The notes under the pieces were generated by a model. The model did no database searches. It was not told the DNA's origin and worked only from the letters and a program-made list of their open reading frames with translations. From an uncultured Lachnospiraceae bacterium (GTDB lineage: Bacteria > Bacillota > Clostridia > Lachnospirales > Lachnospiraceae): 30,833 nucleotides of DNA. A program made the position numbers and the translations under genes. Every line of letters begins with the position of its first letter. Positions within the stretch are counted from its first letter, which is position 1. Positions 1-7,362 of this stretch are shown one piece after another. Where the stretch lies: NCBI GenBank assembly GCA_910586205.1, contig CAJUGD010000028.1, positions 18,948 through 49,780 on the forward strand. Reading direction: 5' to 3'.

Positions 1-1112
1 CGGTTTCCGTCCCGGTTTCCTCCAAAGCCGCCTGCTCCACGGTTTCCGTCCCGGTTTCCTCCAAAGCCGCCTGTACTGCGGTTTCCGTCCCGGTTTCCTC
101 CAAAGCCGCCTGCTCCCCGTTCACCGTCTCGGCCGCCTCCGCGATTTCCGTCTCTGCTGCCTCCGTAATTTGCTCCGCGGTTTCCGTCCCGGCCGCTTCC
201 CTGCGGACGGCCTCCATCCCGGTAAGACTGTCCCCTGGCTCCATTGTTTGCCTGACCTGCCTGGCCTCTTACACCTGTCTGGTTCTGAGTAGTCTGGGGT
301 CTTCCTGTACCTGCTGCTCCGTCCTGGCCCTGAGGTTTAGCTGCTCCTGCTGCCTGGCTCTGATCCTGAGCCCTGGCAGTATTGATCCCTCTCTGAGAGC
401 TTTGCGGTCTTTCTGTATCAGATGCCGGAATGGGATCTTGGGCTGGCTGAGCCTTTCCTGCGCCTAAAGCCGGAATCTGGCCCTGGGCACCCTGAGTTTT
501 GGCGGTTCCTGCACTCTGTTCCTGATTGTTCTGAGATTTTAACACACCGGATTCTGCTCCCTGAGCCTTTCCTGCTCCGGATGCTGGATTCTGCTCCTGC
601 CGGCTCTGAGGTCTTGGCTCCGTCGGTGTACCTGGGTTTTGTTGTGTCTGAGCCTTCACTATACCAGACGCCAATCCCTTTCCCTGGGTATTCTGGGTTC
701 TGGCTGCTCCGGAGGCTGGCTGAGACTTTGGCAATCCCTGGCCCTGAGCAGTCTGAGACTTAGCTGTTCCTGTTCCGGAAGCAGAAGATCTGGCTCCTCC
801 CTGGGTTTTCCCGGGAACTGTTCCTCGTCCCTGCTGGGTTTTCGGTCTGGCTGGCCTCTGCTGAGAATTCTGAGGACGGTAAACAGCGGCAATCTTCTTC
901 TTCGGAGCCTCTGCCTGGGAAGCGCTCTGGCCTTCCGCTCCTTTGCTGTCTGCTCCCGCCGCCTTTTCTCCGGCTGCACGCCTGACCATCTGAATCTGTT
1001 CTTCGGTTATGTTGGAAGAATGTGTTTTCACATCCTGATTCTGCTTCTGCAATATATCCAAAACCTCCTTGTTGGATTTCCCCAATTCTTTTGCAAGCTC
1101 ATTAACTCTCAT
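1..1112 (-). CDS. infB: Translation initiation factor IF-2, N-terminal part (truncated by window edge)
   Basis: The frame opens with ATG at 1112 (peptide MRVNELAKELGKSNKEVLDI) and stays open to base 1, so only about 370 N-terminal residues are present; the GTPase core lies outside. The first ~50 residues match the IF2_N helical module (NELAKELG, then NKEVLDILQ). A long low-complexity linker follows: first a Gln/Ala/Gly-rich stretch full of SQ, AQG and TQ steps, then an Arg/Gly/Asn-rich stretch ending in tandem GGFGGNRDGNR units. IF-2 brings initiator fMet-tRNA to the 30S subunit and promotes subunit joining by GTP hydrolysis. GGAGG lies 8 bases before the ATG, and the start overlaps the ylxQ stop by 11 bases, suggesting translational coupling. 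Identity rests on the N-terminal module and on being last in rimP-nusA-ylxR-ylxQ. No six-frame ORF covers it well because the 3' end is missing. Confidence 0.93.
   Translation of the reverse strand, partial: MRVNELAKELGKSNKEVLDILQKQNQDVKTHSSNITEEQIQMVRRAAGEKAAGADSKGAEGQSASQAEAPKKKIAAVYRPQNSQQRPARPKTQQGRGTVPGKTQGGARSSASGTGTAKSQTAQGQGLPKSQPASGAARTQNTQGKGLASGIVKAQTQQNPGTPTEPRPQSRQEQNPASGAGKAQGAESGVLKSQNNQEQSAGTAKTQGAQGQIPALGAGKAQPAQDPIPASDTERPQSSQRGINTARAQDQSQAAGAAKPQGQDGAAGTGRPQTTQNQTGVRGQAGQANNGARGQSYRDGGRPQGSGRDGNRGANYGGSRDGNRGGGRDGERGAGGFGGNRDGNRSTGGFGGNRDGNRGAGGFGGNRDGN
2..118 (-). repeat. Three 39-bp in-frame tandem repeats in infB
   Basis: Three head-to-tail 39-base units (about 2-40, 41-79, 80-118) differ only in their last few bases. 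Each encodes 13 residues built around GGFGGNRDGNR. Shorter degenerate RDGNR/RDGER units continue to about 210. The length is a multiple of three, so unit gain or loss keeps the frame. The array may continue beyond base 1. Confidence 0.9.
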
Positions 1113-1434
1113 ACTCACTACCTCCGATTGTATTCATTAGTTTTACGATTGCCTTGGCAAACCCATCATCCACAACAGCAAGAGATGCCCGCATCTCCTT
1201 ACCCATAGCGTGACCTAATTCGCCTTTTTTGCCGAAACAACAGATAGGAACCTTATAATAAGTACACATGTTGGTAAACATCTTTTTTGTATTATCTGAC
1301 GCCTCCTCGGATACAATCACAAGCTGCGCCTTTCCCGATTTCACTGCCTTTTCTGTGGAAAACTCTCCGCTGGCAGTCTTTCCGGCCTTTGTCGCCAAAC
1401 CGATTAAATTCATGGCCTTTTGTCTGCTATCCAA
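1102..1434 (-). CDS. ylxQ: YlxQ-type ribosomal L7Ae-family RNA-binding protein
   Basis: About 110 residues with the L7Ae/L30e fold pattern: NLIGLATKAGKTASGEF near the N-terminus, then KSGKAQLVIVSEEASDNTKK and a C-terminal GKEMRASLAVVDDGFAKAI. L7Ae-family proteins bind kink-turn RNA; YlxQ is the Firmicute member found between nusA and infB and is thought to be ribosome- or RNA-associated. I chose the TTG at 1434 because AAAGGAG sits about 10 bases upstream and the resulting overlap with ylxR is only 8 bases. The upstream ATG at 1464 would overlap ylxR by 38 bases and has no clear ribosome binding site. The 3' end overlaps the infB start by 11 bases. Confidence 0.88.
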   Translation of the reverse strand: MDSRQKAMNLIGLATKAGKTASGEFSTEKAVKSGKAQLVIVSEEASDNTKKMFTNMCTYYKVPICCFGKKGELGHAMGKEMRASLAVVDDGFAKAIVKLMNTIGGSEYES

Positions 1435-1696
1435 GATGCTCCATCTCCTTTTCCAAAGCCTCATACACCTCTTTGGGAATCACCGTTTTAAAAGACCTTT
1501 CCAGCCCTTTTCCCTTCATGGCTTTCTGAAAACATTCCACAGACGGGCAAAGATATGCTCCCCGCCCATTTTTTCTTCCTGTGGTATCCAATGCAAATTG
1601 TCCCTCCGGAGTCTTTAATATCCGAATCATTTCCTTCTTATTCTTCATCTCATTACAGCCGACACACTGCCTTTGCGGAATCTTTTTCGTTCCCAC
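1427..1696 (-). CDS. ylxR: YlxR family (DUF448) nucleic-acid-binding protein
   Basis: 89 residues with the DUF448 signature: RQCVGCNEMKNKKEMIRI at the N-terminus (paired Cys, then a basic helix) and GRKNGRGAYLCPSVECFQKA in the middle, followed by a basic tail. It is normally found directly after nusA; YlxR has been linked to RNA binding and, in some bacteria, to RNase P and to regulation. The start is GTG at 1696 with GGAG/GAGGA purines 5-14 bases upstream. It begins 33 bases after nusA and overlaps ylxQ, so it belongs to the same transcript. The rnpB gene lies about 29 kb away at the other end of this window; I read no functional link from that. Confidence 0.92.
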   Translation of the reverse strand: MGTKKIPQRQCVGCNEMKNKKEMIRILKTPEGQFALDTTGRKNGRGAYLCPSVECFQKAMKGKGLERSFKTVIPKEVYEALEKEMEHLG

Positions 1697-1729
1697 CAGT
1701 TCCTCACTCCCTATCTGTCGTCAACGCTA

Positions 1730-3088
1730 TTATTCTTTATCCTGCTCTTCGTAATCCTCCACGGGGTAGTCTTCCTCCTCCGGTATTGCCGGAGGCTCCT
1801 GCCTCATCTGATCCTCAGAATCTTCCGGATGCTTCTCATCTTCCTCTGTTTCCTGAAACTCTCCATCTTCTTTCAGATGTTCCTCCTCACCAGATACAGC
1901 TTCCTCCGGCAGATTCTCATCTGCGGATTCTTCCGAATACTCCTCCTTGGCCGAAGGCTCCTCATCCAAGGACGTAATATCAAAATCCGCCGGGAAGTCG
2001 TCATATACGCCTTCTTCCTGATCGTCAATGCCCATCTGCTCAAACAAGCCGGTCTCCCTGGCCTGGGTTTCACTCTTTATATCAATTTTATATCCTGTCA
2101 GCCTGGCAGCCAGCCTGGCATTCTGGCCTTCCTTGCCAATTGCTAAGGATAATTGATAGTCCGGCACTATAACCTGTGCTTCTCTGGCCTCCTCATCTGC
2201 CACAACACAGATAACCTTAGCCGGGCTCAAAGCATTTTCAATCAAAAATGCCGCATTTTCATCCCAGGTAATAATGTCAATCTTTTCTCCCCTCAGCTCG
2301 CTTACAATGGAATTGACCCGCGCCCCGTTCATGCCCACACATGCCCCTACAGGGTCTACATTCGGATCATTGGACCACACGGCGATCTTGGTTCTGGATC
2401 CGGCCTCCCTGGCAATGGCCTTGATCTCCACGGTTCCGTCCCGCACCTCTGCCACCTCTGCCTCAAACAGACGCTTTACCAGATCCGGGTGAGTCCGGGA
2501 CACGGAAATCCTGGGTCCCTTGGGAGTATCCTTTACCTCTAACACAAACACCTTAATTCGTTCGGTCGGTTTAAAAATCTCGCCTCTGACCTGTTCCGCC
2601 TCGCTCAGCATGGCGTCTACCCGCCCTAAGTTAATGCTGACATTCCTGCCGAAATTGCGCTGTACAATGCCGGTCACCACATCCTTCTCCTTCTGATACC
2701 ACTCGTTGAACTGCATGCTTCGTTCTTCCTCGCGGATCTTCTGCAGAATTACGTTTTTGGCATTCTGGGTAGCTATCCGGCCAAATGACTTTGACTCAAT
2801 GGGGACATGAACCACATCTCCGATCTCATATTTGGGATTCTTCATCCTTGCTTCTGTCAGACTTATCTGAAGCACCGAGTCCTCCACGGTCTCGACTACT
2901 TCCTTATCTGCAAAAACAGCAAAATCCCCTGTCTGAGGATTAATGTTCACTCTTACGTTATCTGCCTTGCCGAAATGGTTCTTGCAGGCAGTGAGCAAAG
3001 AATTCTCAATGGCCTCCAGCAGAGTTGCCTTACTGATGTTTTTTTCCTTTTCAAGCAGCTCCAGCGCCTCGATCAGTTCTTTATTCAT
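1730..3088 (-). CDS. nusA: Transcription termination/antitermination protein NusA
   Basis: 452 residues. NusA binds RNA polymerase and modulates pausing, intrinsic termination and antitermination. Visible layout: N-terminal polymerase-binding domain (about 1-125, beginning MNKELIEALELLEKEKNISK), S1 domain (about 130-200, with GIVQRNFGRNVSINLG), KH1 (about 225-295, GxxG as GMNG) and KH2 (about 300-355, LAIGKEGQNARLAARLTG). After residue ~365 comes a strongly acidic Glu/Asp-rich tail of about 85 residues, in the position of the C-terminal repeats of proteobacterial NusA but unlike them; many Firmicute NusA proteins end shortly after KH2. ATG at 3088 has GGGGAGG upstream. It lies 18 bases after rimP. 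Autoregulation through the operon leader is possible (see leader entry). Confidence 0.97.
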   Translation of the reverse strand: MNKELIEALELLEKEKNISKATLLEAIENSLLTACKNHFGKADNVRVNINPQTGDFAVFADKEVVETVEDSVLQISLTEARMKNPKYEIGDVVHVPIESKSFGRIATQNAKNVILQKIREEERSMQFNEWYQKEKDVVTGIVQRNFGRNVSINLGRVDAMLSEAEQVRGEIFKPTERIKVFVLEVKDTPKGPRISVSRTHPDLVKRLFEAEVAEVRDGTVEIKAIAREAGSRTKIAVWSNDPNVDPVGACVGMNGARVNSIVSELRGEKIDIITWDENAAFLIENALSPAKVICVVADEEAREAQVIVPDYQLSLAIGKEGQNARLAARLTGYKIDIKSETQARETGLFEQMGIDDQEEGVYDDFPADFDITSLDEEPSAKEEYSEESADENLPEEAVSGEEEHLKEDGEFQETEEDEKHPEDSEDQMRQEPPAIPEEEDYPVEDYEEQDKE

Positions 3089-3106
3089 GGTTTTTTCCTC
3101 CCCTTT

Positions 3107-3574
3107 TTAAAAGTCAAATGCCAGCCGGATCAATGCAAGTTCCTGACGGGCAAATACTTCCTCCCTGCCGTCCTCCGTCTCAACCGTCACAGTCTCTCTG
3201 TCATAGCCTTTCAAAATACCGGCAAACTCCTTCTGCTTATCTCTCGGCTTATACAGCCGAAGCTCCACGGCTTCCCCTAAACTCCTCTCAAAATCCTTAT
3301 CCTTCTTTAAAGGTCTTCCCAGACCCGGCGAGCTTACCTCCAGGGTATAGCTGTCCGCAATAAAATCTTCTCGATCCAGCCAGTCGCTGAGTGTCCGGCT
3401 GATCACCTCACAGTCATCTACCGTGATTCCGCCTTCCTTATCTATATAGGCCCGTAAATACCAGTTGCCGCCCTCTTTCACATATTCCACATCTACCAGT
3501 TCAAAATTATGTTCAGCCAGAAGGGGGAGCAGAAACCTCTCCGTCCTGGACTCATATTCTTCTCTCCTTGCCAT
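3107..3574 (-). CDS. rimP: Ribosome maturation factor RimP
   Basis: 155 residues with the RimP (DUF150) pattern: LPLLAEHNFELVDVEYVKEG, LRAYIDKEGGITVDDCEVIS, then YTLEVSSPGLGRPLK and a C-terminal Sm-like half (VELRLYKPRD... GILKGYDRETVTVETEDG). RimP assists 30S subunit assembly, near the S12 region. ATG at 3574 is preceded by an almost perfect Shine-Dalgarno run, GAGGTGATC, about 2-10 bases upstream. First gene of the rimP-nusA-ylxR-ylxQ-infB operon. Confidence 0.96.
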   Translation of the reverse strand: MARREEYESRTERFLLPLLAEHNFELVDVEYVKEGGNWYLRAYIDKEGGITVDDCEVISRTLSDWLDREDFIADSYTLEVSSPGLGRPLKKDKDFERSLGEAVELRLYKPRDKQKEFAGILKGYDRETVTVETEDGREEVFARQELALIRLAFDF

Positions 3575-3622
3575 TTGATCACCTCATTTCTGTCAAGCTG
3601 TCAGTTTCCATGCCAAAAAGTA

Positions 3623-3644
3623 AGAGTGGACGTATGCCCACTCT
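3623..3644 (-). promoter_or_regulatory. Leader hairpin with U-tract upstream of rimP-nusA (candidate attenuator)
   Basis: In the minus-strand leader, arms AGAGTGG and CCACTCT form a 7-bp stem around an 8-base loop, followed at once by TACTTTTTGG. The shape is that of a weak intrinsic terminator placed between the promoter and rimP, about 50 bases before the ribosome binding site. NusA-dependent weak terminators in nusA operon leaders are known from Bacillus, so autoregulation is a reasonable inference, not something the sequence proves. Confidence 0.55.
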
Positions 3645-3676
3645 ACTATTTGTCATTCTATCATGTTATCGTATGT

Positions 3677-3705
3677 ATTATAACACCAGAAAATACCAAA
3701 TGCAA
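3677..3705 (-). promoter_or_regulatory. Promoter of the rimP-nusA-infB operon
   Basis: On the minus strand: -35 TTGCAT (3705-3700), 17-base spacer, -10 TATAAT (3682-3677), preceded by TGT, giving an extended -10 (TGTTATAAT). Start expected near 3670, leaving a ~95-base leader before rimP. Confidence 0.8.
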
Positions 3706-3807
3706 GGGCTTTCTTTCATTTTTTCACAAGAAAACCCTATTGACATTTCGTCTGTTGTATGACATCATATATTATGACAAGATACCAATAAGGAGGAATC
3801 TGTTTTT

Positions 3808-4530
3808 ATGGCTGCCAGTCCTATCCATCACCTGCAAAATTTAGTGAGTACACGCCCTCAAAAGAACATGTCTGACATGATATATGAGAAGATCAGCCAG
3901 CTTATCCAAAACGGAGAGTTTCCGGAAGGCTACGTTTTTCCAAATGAAGCTGCTTTGTGCGAGATGCTGTCCGTAGGAAGGAGCACTATCCGGGAAGCCT
4001 ATAAGGCTTTAGAGCTCTCCGGATTTGTAACGCGGACCAAGAGGGGAACCATTGTCAACAGCTATACTGCCATCTTAGAGGCTACCCCCTTAAAGGCAGT
4101 GATTCACGGCGCCAGCCACCAGGACTTTTTGGAATTTCGGCTGATGTTAGAAGGACAGTCCGCTGCTTTGGCTGCCGAACGTGCACAGCCTCACGAGATA
4201 GCCCAGCTTCAGCAGCTTCAGAATAATATGTGCAGCGCCAGGCAGAACGGAGACTATGACCGAATTGCTGCCTTAGACCGAAATTTTCATGAAACCATTG
4301 CTGCTTTAAGCCACAATCCGCTGATGATCACATCCATGGCTGCCATTGCAGAGACGTGTGAAACCGAAACACGGGAATCTTTTTCCAATCTTTCTGCTAT
4401 TTCTGACACCATAGACCGAATGATCTCCATGCATCAGGCTATCCTGACAGCCATCCGCAACCGCTGTCCGGGAGAAGCCATGACCGATATGCTAGAACAC
4501 ATTGCAGGCGTTTCCGAATCATTGCCCTGA
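3808..4530 (+). CDS. GntR-family (FadR subfamily) transcriptional regulator
   Basis: 240 residues. The N-terminal winged helix is clear (about 20-85): MIYEKISQLIQNGEFPEG, LCEMLSVGRSTIREAYKALE, then FVTRTKRGTIV as the wing. The C-terminal ~140 residues are an all-helical FCD ligand/metal-binding domain (EFRLMLEGQSAALAAERA, LDRNFHETIAALSHNPLM, MHQAILTAI), with Asp and His residues in the usual metal-ligand positions. FCD regulators commonly respond to small organic acids or sugar acids. AAGGAGG lies about 11 bases before the ATG. No transport or catabolic gene accompanies it: the upstream neighbour is divergent rimP and the downstream one is convergent, so its targets are not evident here. The 230-base divergent region has a TTGACA at 3740-3745 but no well-spaced -10; TTGT...ACAA ends at 3755-3780 could be part of an operator. 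Confidence 0.9.
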   Translation: MAASPIHHLQNLVSTRPQKNMSDMIYEKISQLIQNGEFPEGYVFPNEAALCEMLSVGRSTIREAYKALELSGFVTRTKRGTIVNSYTAILEATPLKAVIHGASHQDFLEFRLMLEGQSAALAAERAQPHEIAQLQQLQNNMCSARQNGDYDRIAALDRNFHETIAALSHNPLMITSMAAIAETCETETRESFSNLSAISDTIDRMISMHQAILTAIRNRCPGEAMTDMLEHIAGVSESLP

Positions 4531-4548
4531 TTTCCCAAAATGTTCAAA

Positions 4549-4589
4549 GTTCTCGGATATATGCAAAAATCCTGCATATATCCGAGAAC
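4549..4589. terminator. Long perfect hairpin between convergent genes
   Basis: A 17-bp perfect inverted repeat (GTTCTCGGATATATGCA and its complement) with a 7-base loop lies between the GntR gene and the small membrane-protein gene. On the minus side it is followed by TTTGAACATTTT, a poor U-tract; on the plus side by CCTGAATC. Likely a shared transcription end point, though not a textbook terminator on either strand. Confidence 0.6.
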
Positions 4590-4612
4590 CCTGAATCAAA
4601 TCCCCGCTGTCA

Positions 4613-4990
4613 TTAATGGGCGTCCGTAAATCCTTCAATCAAGGTAACTGCCCCGCACACACAAGGATAATAACTGTTAAACTGCTCTCTGTCTGCCACC
4701 CGGAAATTATAATACTTCTTGGCTTTAATCTGCTTATAGACAATAGATTCCTCAAATCGCTCTCCAATGGCTTCATTGGCAATCTCAAAGATCTCCTCCT
4801 GCCCGTCCTGTTTCAAACAATGAAGCAGATAAACGTCCTCTCCCTCTATATTCATAATTTCCTTTTTCACAACCTGTACCTCAACAAACCGCTGTTCATA
4901 ACGCTTAAAACCACGAAACGGATTCCACATCAGGAATGCCGCTACGACAACAGCCCCAATTCCCAAAGCAATCGCTTTTCCCCAATTCAT
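4613..4990 (-). CDS. Small membrane-anchored protein of unknown function
   Basis: 125 residues; I do not recognise the family. Residues about 5-22 (AIALGIGAVVVAAFLMW) form one transmembrane or signal-anchor helix with a short N-terminus, followed by a ~100-residue soluble, probably extracytoplasmic domain of mixed strands: RYEQRFVEVQVVKKEI, a Glu/Asp-rich middle, then YKQIKAKKYYNFRVADREQF. Two Cys lie close together (YPCVCGAV) near the C-terminus and one earlier (HCLKQDG). Its ATG overlaps the hflX stop by 4 bases, so it is cotranscribed and probably translationally coupled with hflX, as last gene of the dut-TPR-hflX operon. Confidence 0.75.
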   Translation of the reverse strand: MNWGKAIALGIGAVVVAAFLMWNPFRGFKRYEQRFVEVQVVKKEIMNIEGEDVYLLHCLKQDGQEEIFEIANEAIGERFEESIVYKQIKAKKYYNFRVADREQFNSYYPCVCGAVTLIEGFTDAH

Positions 4991-6255
4991 GACGTTTCTT
5001 CCACCTCTCCTTTAAACAATCCGGCAAAAAGCTCTGCCGGAACATAAGCCTTTACAGCAATCCCATTCTCCTGGTATTCCTCTGAAAGCAGTTCTCCATA
5101 CTTTCGAATCTGCTGAAGCTTTCCTGCCTCCTGATAGGAAAAGACCCGTTCCAAGTACACATTCTGATTTCTTAATATGGTCTCTAAAAGCTCAAAAAGC
5201 CCACTCATGTTTTCCCCTGTCTTAGCGGAAATCCTGATCTGATAATCTGAGTGCAGATCCCTGGGAAGCTGCTCGGCTTTTGCCTGATCCATCTTATTAA
5301 AAACTGTCACCACAATCTTATCTTTCACCTGAAGTTCCCGGAGAGTCTCATAGACCACATACATCTGCATATCCATCTGAGGGCTGGAAGCATCTACCAC
5401 ATGCAGAATGATGTCACTGTATTTTGCCTCCTCTAAGGTGCTGCGAAAAGCATCAATCAAATGATGGGGCAGTTTTCGGATAAATCCCACGGTATCTGTC
5501 AGAAGAATCCTTCTTCCGCTTTCCAGCTCTAAGCTGCGGGTGGTGGGATCTAAGGTGGCAAAAAGCTTATCTTCCGCCAAAATCCCTGCATTGGTCAGCT
5601 TGTTCAGCAAAGTGGACTTTCCTGCATTGGTATACCCAACAATAGCGGCAACCGGCGTATGGGCACGCTCCCTCTGTTTTCTCTGCACCTGCCGGTGTCT
5701 CTTTACCTCCGAAAGTTCTGACTTTAACTGACCGATCCGCTCATGGATCAGTCTCCGGTCCATCTCCAGCTTTTTCTCTCCGGGTCCCCGTGTTCCGATT
5801 CCCCCTCCCAGACGGGACAGGGAACTGCGAAGTCCCACCAGCCGTGCAGCCCGGTATTTTAACTGGGCCAGCTCCACCTGTATCTTTCCTTCATTTGTAT
5901 TGGCACGGGACGCAAAAATATCCAGAATCACCATAGTCCGATCCATCACCTTTGTATCCAGTGCATTTTCCAGGTTTCGAAGCTGAACAGGGGACAGCTC
6001 ATCATCACACACCACACCCGTGGCATTCAGCTCCCATATCCGCTCCTTTACCTCATCAATCTTTCCTTTTCCCAGATAAGTGCCCGGATGAATATTCTCC
6101 CGGTTCTGAATGATCCGATCCACTGTCACGGCCCCTGCCGTATCCACCAGATCCTCCAGCTCATCTAATGCCGCCAAGGCATCCTCTGCCCCTGTCTCCA
6201 CAGCAAGCAGAATCACCCGTTCCTTCACATCTCCTATTTCTATCAATTCTGCCAT
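4987..6255 (-). CDS. hflX: Ribosome-associated GTPase HflX
   Basis: 422 residues, full length. The N-terminal HflX domain (about 1-150) holds NIHPGTYLGKGK and DDELSPVQLRNLE, then the glycine-rich SRLGGGIGTRGPGEKKLE joins a helical linker. The G domain begins near 200: G1 GYTNAGKST (207-215), G2 within FATLDPTTR, G3 DTVGF (254-258), G4 NKMD (320-323), G5 SAK (343-345). A short C-terminal domain ends in GIAVKAYVPAELF. HflX splits or rescues stalled 70S ribosomes, especially under stress, and has ATP and GTP hydrolysis activity in characterised members. ATG at 6255 follows AGGAG at 5 bases; 11 bases separate it from the TPR gene. Confidence 0.96.
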   Translation of the reverse strand: MAELIEIGDVKERVILLAVETGAEDALAALDELEDLVDTAGAVTVDRIIQNRENIHPGTYLGKGKIDEVKERIWELNATGVVCDDELSPVQLRNLENALDTKVMDRTMVILDIFASRANTNEGKIQVELAQLKYRAARLVGLRSSLSRLGGGIGTRGPGEKKLEMDRRLIHERIGQLKSELSEVKRHRQVQRKQRERAHTPVAAIVGYTNAGKSTLLNKLTNAGILAEDKLFATLDPTTRSLELESGRRILLTDTVGFIRKLPHHLIDAFRSTLEEAKYSDIILHVVDASSPQMDMQMYVVYETLRELQVKDKIVVTVFNKMDQAKAEQLPRDLHSDYQIRISAKTGENMSGLFELLETILRNQNVYLERVFSYQEAGKLQQIRKYGELLSEEYQENGIAVKAYVPAELFAGLFKGEVEETS

Positions 6256-6266
6256 TCTTACTCCTG

Positions 6267-7319
6267 TCAGCCAACACTGCCCGCACCTTGCTGATTCTCT
6301 CCGGAGCCTTGGCCGCTTTCTGCGCCGTCTGCCCCGCTTTCTGTCTCTGTGTTGTTATCACTGTTTGTCTCGCCTCCATCTTCTGCCTGAGTGGCAGCGC
6401 CTTCTTCACCAACGCCAACCTCATCATCAGAAGCATTTCCCTGACGGCTTCTTAAAAACGTCAGCTCCCGCTCAACATTCTCATCTGTCCCGTATTGGGC
6501 CGCATATGCCTCAAACAGCTCCAAAGCCTTAGCAAAATCTCCTTTGTTTTCCCAGGCCACTGCCTGGTTGTATGACAGATCCTGTACAGAGTCTCCTGCC
6601 TCTAACCCCTGCCGGATCAGCTCTAAAGCTGCATCATATTCCCCTGCATTGATCTGTTCCACTGCCTTCAGATTGTAGACATAGCCATCAATCACTCCAT
6701 AAGCTAAAGCCCCGTCATAATCCTTCTTCTCCACCAGACAGCGGGCCGCTCCCTTCTTATACTCCGTATTTTCCTTATCTTCCTTTAAAAGAAGCTCATA
6801 GGTATTGAGGGCAGCATCATAATCCTTCAGCCTAAACTCTGCCTCTGCACGATAAAGCAGCACACTCAGCTCAAATTCCCCGACCTTTTTTCCGTTTGAC
6901 CATTTAAGGGCATCATCTAAGCGCGATATAGCTTCATCATAGCTGCCTGCATCCAAAAGCGAAATCCCCTCAGTCAAAAGCTCCTGCTTCTTCTTTTCTC
7001 TCTGAAAACGCATAATGCCATAAACAGCAGCTCCAACAAGAACCACAATCAGAACCAGGAAAATGCCGATCAGCATTTTCATCTGCCGGCGCCGTTTCTT
7101 TTTGCGGGCTCTGGCCCGCACGCGCATGCGTTCATCCTCCATACTCCAGGCTCCGGGCCGGGATGAACCTCCGCCTCCATAGGAGGATCTCCGGTTATTC
7201 TGCCCTCCTGCAGCGCTGCCGGTACGTCTCTTTACCCCGCCCTGGCGGGCCTGGCCCGAGCTGCTGCTCCTGGCTCTGCCTCCTCCTGACCCGGATGGCC
7301 GGCCGGAAACATTTCTCAT
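6267..7319 (-). CDS. Tetratricopeptide-repeat membrane protein with Arg/Gly-rich N-terminus
   Basis: About 350 residues from ATG 7319. Residues 1-55 are Arg/Gly/Ser-rich and disordered; 65-80 are very basic (RVRARARKKKRRRQMK); 82-101 form one transmembrane helix (MLIGIFLVLIVVLVGAAVYG), so by the positive-inside rule the N-terminus is cytoplasmic. The outside portion carries about five TPR-like helix pairs (GSYDEAISRLDDALKW, KDYDAALNTYELLLKE, GEYDAALELIRQGLEA, GDFAKALELFEAYAAQ) and a Gly/Glu/Asn/Ser-rich disordered tail of ~60 residues. TPRs mediate protein contacts; the partner is unknown. An in-frame GTG at 7352 is an alternative start, but its GGGGAG is only 3 bases away, whereas ATG 7319 has AGGGA at a usable distance. 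Located between dut and hflX. Confidence 0.85.
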   Translation of the reverse strand: MRNVSGRPSGSGGGRARSSSSGQARQGGVKRRTGSAAGGQNNRRSSYGGGGSSRPGAWSMEDERMRVRARARKKKRRRQMKMLIGIFLVLIVVLVGAAVYGIMRFQREKKKQELLTEGISLLDAGSYDEAISRLDDALKWSNGKKVGEFELSVLLYRAEAEFRLKDYDAALNTYELLLKEDKENTEYKKGAARCLVEKKDYDGALAYGVIDGYVYNLKAVEQINAGEYDAALELIRQGLEAGDSVQDLSYNQAVAWENKGDFAKALELFEAYAAQYGTDENVERELTFLRSRQGNASDDEVGVGEEGAATQAEDGGETNSDNNTETESGADGAESGQGSGENQQGAGSVG

Positions 7320-7362
7320 ATTTTTATTTCCCTGTCTTCCGTAATTACTCACAATCTCCCCA

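Noticed and set aside
1..210. Possible CRISPR-like or satellite array from regular repeats
   Set aside because: Units are head-to-tail with no unique spacers and keep the infB frame.
659..979. Arg/Pro-rich minus-strand frame inside infB
   Set aside because: It is out of frame with the genuine infB reading frame, which is open throughout; its Arg/Pro bias is a frame-shifted reading of the Gln/Gly-rich linker.
3740..3773. TTGACA with TATATT as a promoter for the GntR gene
   Set aside because: The spacing is 22 bases, too long for a normal promoter; no better -10 was found, so no promoter is called.
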